In this document: one piece after another, positions 6,467-8,847 of the stretch
Numbering within the stretch: the stretch's first letter is position 1
How the letters are laid out: each line of letters starts with the position of its first letter
NCBI GenBank assembly: GCA_910587905.1
Contig: CAJUOF010000161.1
Span: forward strand, 1-8,847
Origin: an uncultured Lachnospiraceae bacterium
GTDB lineage: Bacteria > Bacillota_A > Clostridia > Lachnospirales > Lachnospiraceae
Direction: 5' to 3'
Length of the DNA: 8,847 nt
The notes under the pieces: generated by a model
What the model saw: only the letters and a program-made list of their open reading frames with translations
Databases searched by the model: none
Told to the model about the DNA's origin: nothing
Translations under genes and position numbers: made by a program

Positions 6467-6502
6467 CACCGCGCCTCCCTCGGTCTCGCAAAACAGCCAC
6501 AA

Positions 6503-6530
6503 AACGGCAGAGCATTCTCGCTCTGCCGTT
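6503..6530 (-). terminator. Hairpin terminator after ilvC
   Basis: A perfect 11-bp inverted repeat, AACGGCAGAGC (6503-6513) and GCTCTGCCGTT (6520-6530), has a 6-nt loop. On the minus strand it ends in TTTTG, giving a short U-tract. It lies about 40 bp after the ilvC stop and about 37 bp before yaaA. It is the likely end of most ilvNC transcripts, perhaps with read-through because the U-tract is short. Confidence 0.65.
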
Positions 6531-6569
6531 CATAGGACTCCGGCCTTGCTTTCGCCGTCAGTCCGTTCT

Positions 6570-7580
<1,011 letters not shown>

Positions 7581-7614
7581 AATTCGTTCCTCCATGAATA
7601 TCGTTAATAAAAGC

Positions 7615-8112
7615 TTAATTTATGGGTGATACGCCGCCTCTTTCAAGACCCGTAAGACCTGTCCTTGCCATTTCCCGAACCGTGAAGCCCTGGATCAGCC
7701 GAAGGAACGCATCCACCTTCGCCTGATTTCCGGTCAGCTCGATGATCAGGGAATCCTCCGCCACGTCGATGACCTTCGCGCGGAATATATTTACGATGGA
7801 AAGAAGCTGATCCCGCTCCTCCGGTGCCGTCTCCACCTTTAAGAGCACCAGCTCCCTGCACACGGACGTGGTATGGGATTTCAGTTCCTTGATCTCAATG
7901 ACGTCCACCAGCTTGTCGAGCTGCCTGTGAATCTGCTCCAAAATCTCGTCGTCCCCCCTGGCCACCACGGTCATCCTGGAGTAAGCGGGATTTTCCGTCT
8001 CTCCCACGGTCAGACTGTCGATATTGTAGCCCCTGCGGCTGAAAAGCCCGGAGATCCTGCTCAAAACGCCAGGCGTATTTTCCATTAAAAGCGAGAATAC
8101 TGCTCTTCTCAT
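7615..8112 (-). CDS. ilvN: Acetolactate synthase small (regulatory) subunit
   Basis: A 165-residue regulatory subunit of acetolactate synthase, which binds the catalytic subunit IlvB, raises its activity and gives feedback inhibition by valine. The N-terminal ACT domain (about 3-75) shows FSLLMENTPGVLSRISGLF and RRGYNIDSLTVGETE, the effector-binding signature. The C-terminal domain (about 85-160) has the ELVLLKV, FRAKVIDV and LIIELTGN segments typical of IlvH/IlvN. Length is normal for the family. The ATG at 8112 follows AAGGAGG with 6-nt spacing. It is the first gene of the ilvN-ilvC operon. No catalytic ilvB is next to it in this window, so IlvB must be encoded elsewhere if the pathway works. 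The alternative symbol ilvH is equally usable. Confidence 0.96.
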   Translation of the reverse strand: MRRAVFSLLMENTPGVLSRISGLFSRRGYNIDSLTVGETENPAYSRMTVVARGDDEILEQIHRQLDKLVDVIEIKELKSHTTSVCRELVLLKVETAPEERDQLLSIVNIFRAKVIDVAEDSLIIELTGNQAKVDAFLRLIQGFTVREMARTGLTGLERGGVSPIN

Positions 8113-8156
8113 AAGCGTCCTCCTTCCAAGTTAACGTCTCTCAACGGATTATTCCC

Positions 8157-8185
8157 ATAATAGCACACCATTTTCGGAATTTCAA
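8157..8185 (-). promoter_or_regulatory. Promoter of the ilvN-ilvC operon
   Basis: On the minus strand, TTGAAA (8180-8185) and TATTAT (8157-8162) are separated by exactly 17 bp, each one mismatch from the sigma-A consensus. The predicted start near 8150 leaves a leader of about 38 nt before ilvN. That is too short for a T-box or peptide attenuator, so control of the operon by leader attenuation is unlikely from this promoter. Confidence 0.75.
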
Positions 8186-8325
8186 TCGCTGTTCCCCTTT
8201 TTTTGTTATATTTCCCCCATATTTCCATACCTATTAGTTATAGCTTTTATTCGCAGTACACATACGTTGCCAAAGGGTGATTGCCTACAGTGAAAGGCAC
8301 CTAAAAAAACATCCTGATTTCCGTG

Positions 8326-8331
8326 TATAAT
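8326..8331 (+). promoter_or_regulatory. Possible -10 box for the 60-codon ORF
   Basis: A perfect TATAAT on the plus strand lies 118 bp before the small ORF. Only an A-run occupies the -35 position at 17 bp, so a factor or a different sigma would be needed. Transcription from here would include the leader stems described separately. Confidence 0.35.
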
Positions 8332-8354
8332 CTCCTGCTCTCCGCACATACTAA

Positions 8355-8438
8355 TACCGCCTCTCACAGATAGCAGTAACGCACAGTGCCCGCTGTTTGT
8401 GGCAAGGCGGTACTGTCCTCAGAAATCAAAAAACAGCG
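8355..8438 (+). promoter_or_regulatory. Potentially structured leader of the 60-codon ORF
   Basis: Two perfect 8-bp pairings are possible: TACCGCCT (8355-8362) with AGGCGGTA (8405-8412), and CGCTGTTT (8391-8398) with AAACAGCG (8431-8438). The second pairs the loop of the first with the bases right next to the ribosome site (8439-8444), so together they would form a pseudoknot, or they could compete. It does not match any riboswitch class I recognise. Function is unknown. Confidence 0.4.
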
Positions 8439-8449
8439 AGGTGGAATTT

Positions 8450-8632
8450 ATGAAGAACTCCAGCGATTCCCTTACAGGAAAGCCCAAGAACAACATCCCC
8501 GGGGACCATTTTGATGAGCCGGACCAGGCGATCCGCCAGTTCTCCGACTACACAGAAAACGACCGTCCTGTCCCCGACAACAACCCTTTCTGGGAAAACG
8601 GTCACAATCCGTTAAGCTCGAAGGGAAATTAG
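8450..8632 (+). CDS. Small hydrophilic protein of unknown function
   Basis: A 60-residue ORF, the only credible gene on the plus strand. The ATG at 8450 has GAGGTGG 5 nt upstream; an in-frame ATG at 8399 lacks such a site. The protein is polar, rich in Asn, Asp, Ser, Pro and Lys, with no Cys, no membrane segment and no signal peptide. The C-terminal part, around PVPDNNPFWENGHNPLSS, looks unstructured with one aromatic cluster. I do not recognise the family. It diverges from ilvN, and no neighbour suggests a role. A real gene is favoured by the good ribosome site and a possible TATAAT upstream, but its short length leaves doubt. Confidence 0.55.
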   Translation: MKNSSDSLTGKPKNNIPGDHFDEPDQAIRQFSDYTENDRPVPDNNPFWENGHNPLSSKGN

Positions 8633-8847
8633 TTCGTTAGTTTTTTATCAGTCCGAAAGAAATCCCTAATAATCTTCACGTTTTTTTTAGAAATCATACA
8701 AACTCTTGTCACAATTACCCGGTATACTGGAACCATCAAATGAAGTTGATAGCAAATAAAGCGCGCAACCGCCGTCAGCTTCGACAAACAACAATTACCA
8801 TTTATATAGATTGTCTTTTTCATACTCGGCCGGTGCTACCGCACCGG
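8633..8847. other. AT-rich stretch without a recognised gene
   Basis: No supported gene is seen after the 60-codon ORF. The stretch includes a run of eight T (8685-8692 region) with no clear stem before it. A loose plus-strand promoter match, TCGACA (8781-8786) and TATAGA (8805-8810) with 18-bp spacing, could serve something beyond the edge. A perfect 7-bp hairpin, CCGGTGC/GCACCGG (8830-8836 with 8841-8847), is cut by the window end. Confidence 0.4.

Noticed and set aside
8113..8325. T-box or amino-acid leader before ilvN
   Set aside because: No T-box sequence, terminator hairpin or leader peptide rich in branched-chain codons is visible, and the best promoter leaves only about 38 nt of leader.
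8701..8730. TTGTCA and TATACT as a promoter
   Set aside because: The spacing between the two hexamers is 11 bp, too short for a sigma-70-type promoter.
8629..8823. Minus-strand ORF of 64 codons near the right edge
   Set aside because: There is no ribosome site before its ATG, which follows a GC-rich hairpin, and the product has no recognisable pattern. It remains possible but unsupported.

Overview
The window reads as chromosomal DNA of a moderately high-GC anaerobic Firmicute, most likely a Clostridia/Lachnospiraceae-type gut or rumen organism. The basis is strong AGGAGG-type ribosome binding sites, sigma-A-like promoters, the style of the IlvC, IlvN and YaaA sequences, and a two-component system next to an FtsX-type ABC exporter. 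The taxonomic call is inference. Every confidently named gene is on the minus strand, so transcription runs from high to low coordinates. One 60-codon ORF lies on the plus strand.

From the right: 8633-8847 holds no convincing gene. A 60-codon plus-strand ORF (8450-8632) with a potentially structured leader diverges from an ilvN-ilvC operon (branched-chain amino acid synthesis), which has a good promoter at 8157-8185. A terminator-like hairpin at 6503-6530 separates ilvC from yaaA (peroxide-stress protein, 5711-6466). Then follows about 725 bp (4987-5710) with no intact gene. It contains a roughly 200-bp element bounded by 20-bp inverted repeats and packed with hairpins, and a small in-frame remnant of PTS enzyme I (ptsI) with a large internal deletion.

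Next comes an amylosucrase-type GH13 enzyme (3070-4986). Its stop codon overlaps the start of an OmpR-family response regulator (2384-3073) as ATGA. A histidine kinase (789-2228) follows after a 155-nt gap rich in hairpins, then the ATP-binding subunit of an ABC exporter (1-693), which runs off the left edge. The exporter gene has its own candidate promoter, with three TTAAG(G/A)TTT direct repeats spaced 11 and 21 bp. That is the spacing expected for an OmpR-family activator, so the likely circuit is kinase to regulator to exporter.

The least ordinary points are the translational coupling of a sucrose-using glucosyltransferase to a response regulator, the response-regulator stop codon inside the loop of a hairpin, a long Gly-rich insertion in the kinase dimerization hairpin, the deleted ptsI relic, and the structured element at 5356-5555. 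No defence system, CRISPR array, rRNA or tRNA was seen.
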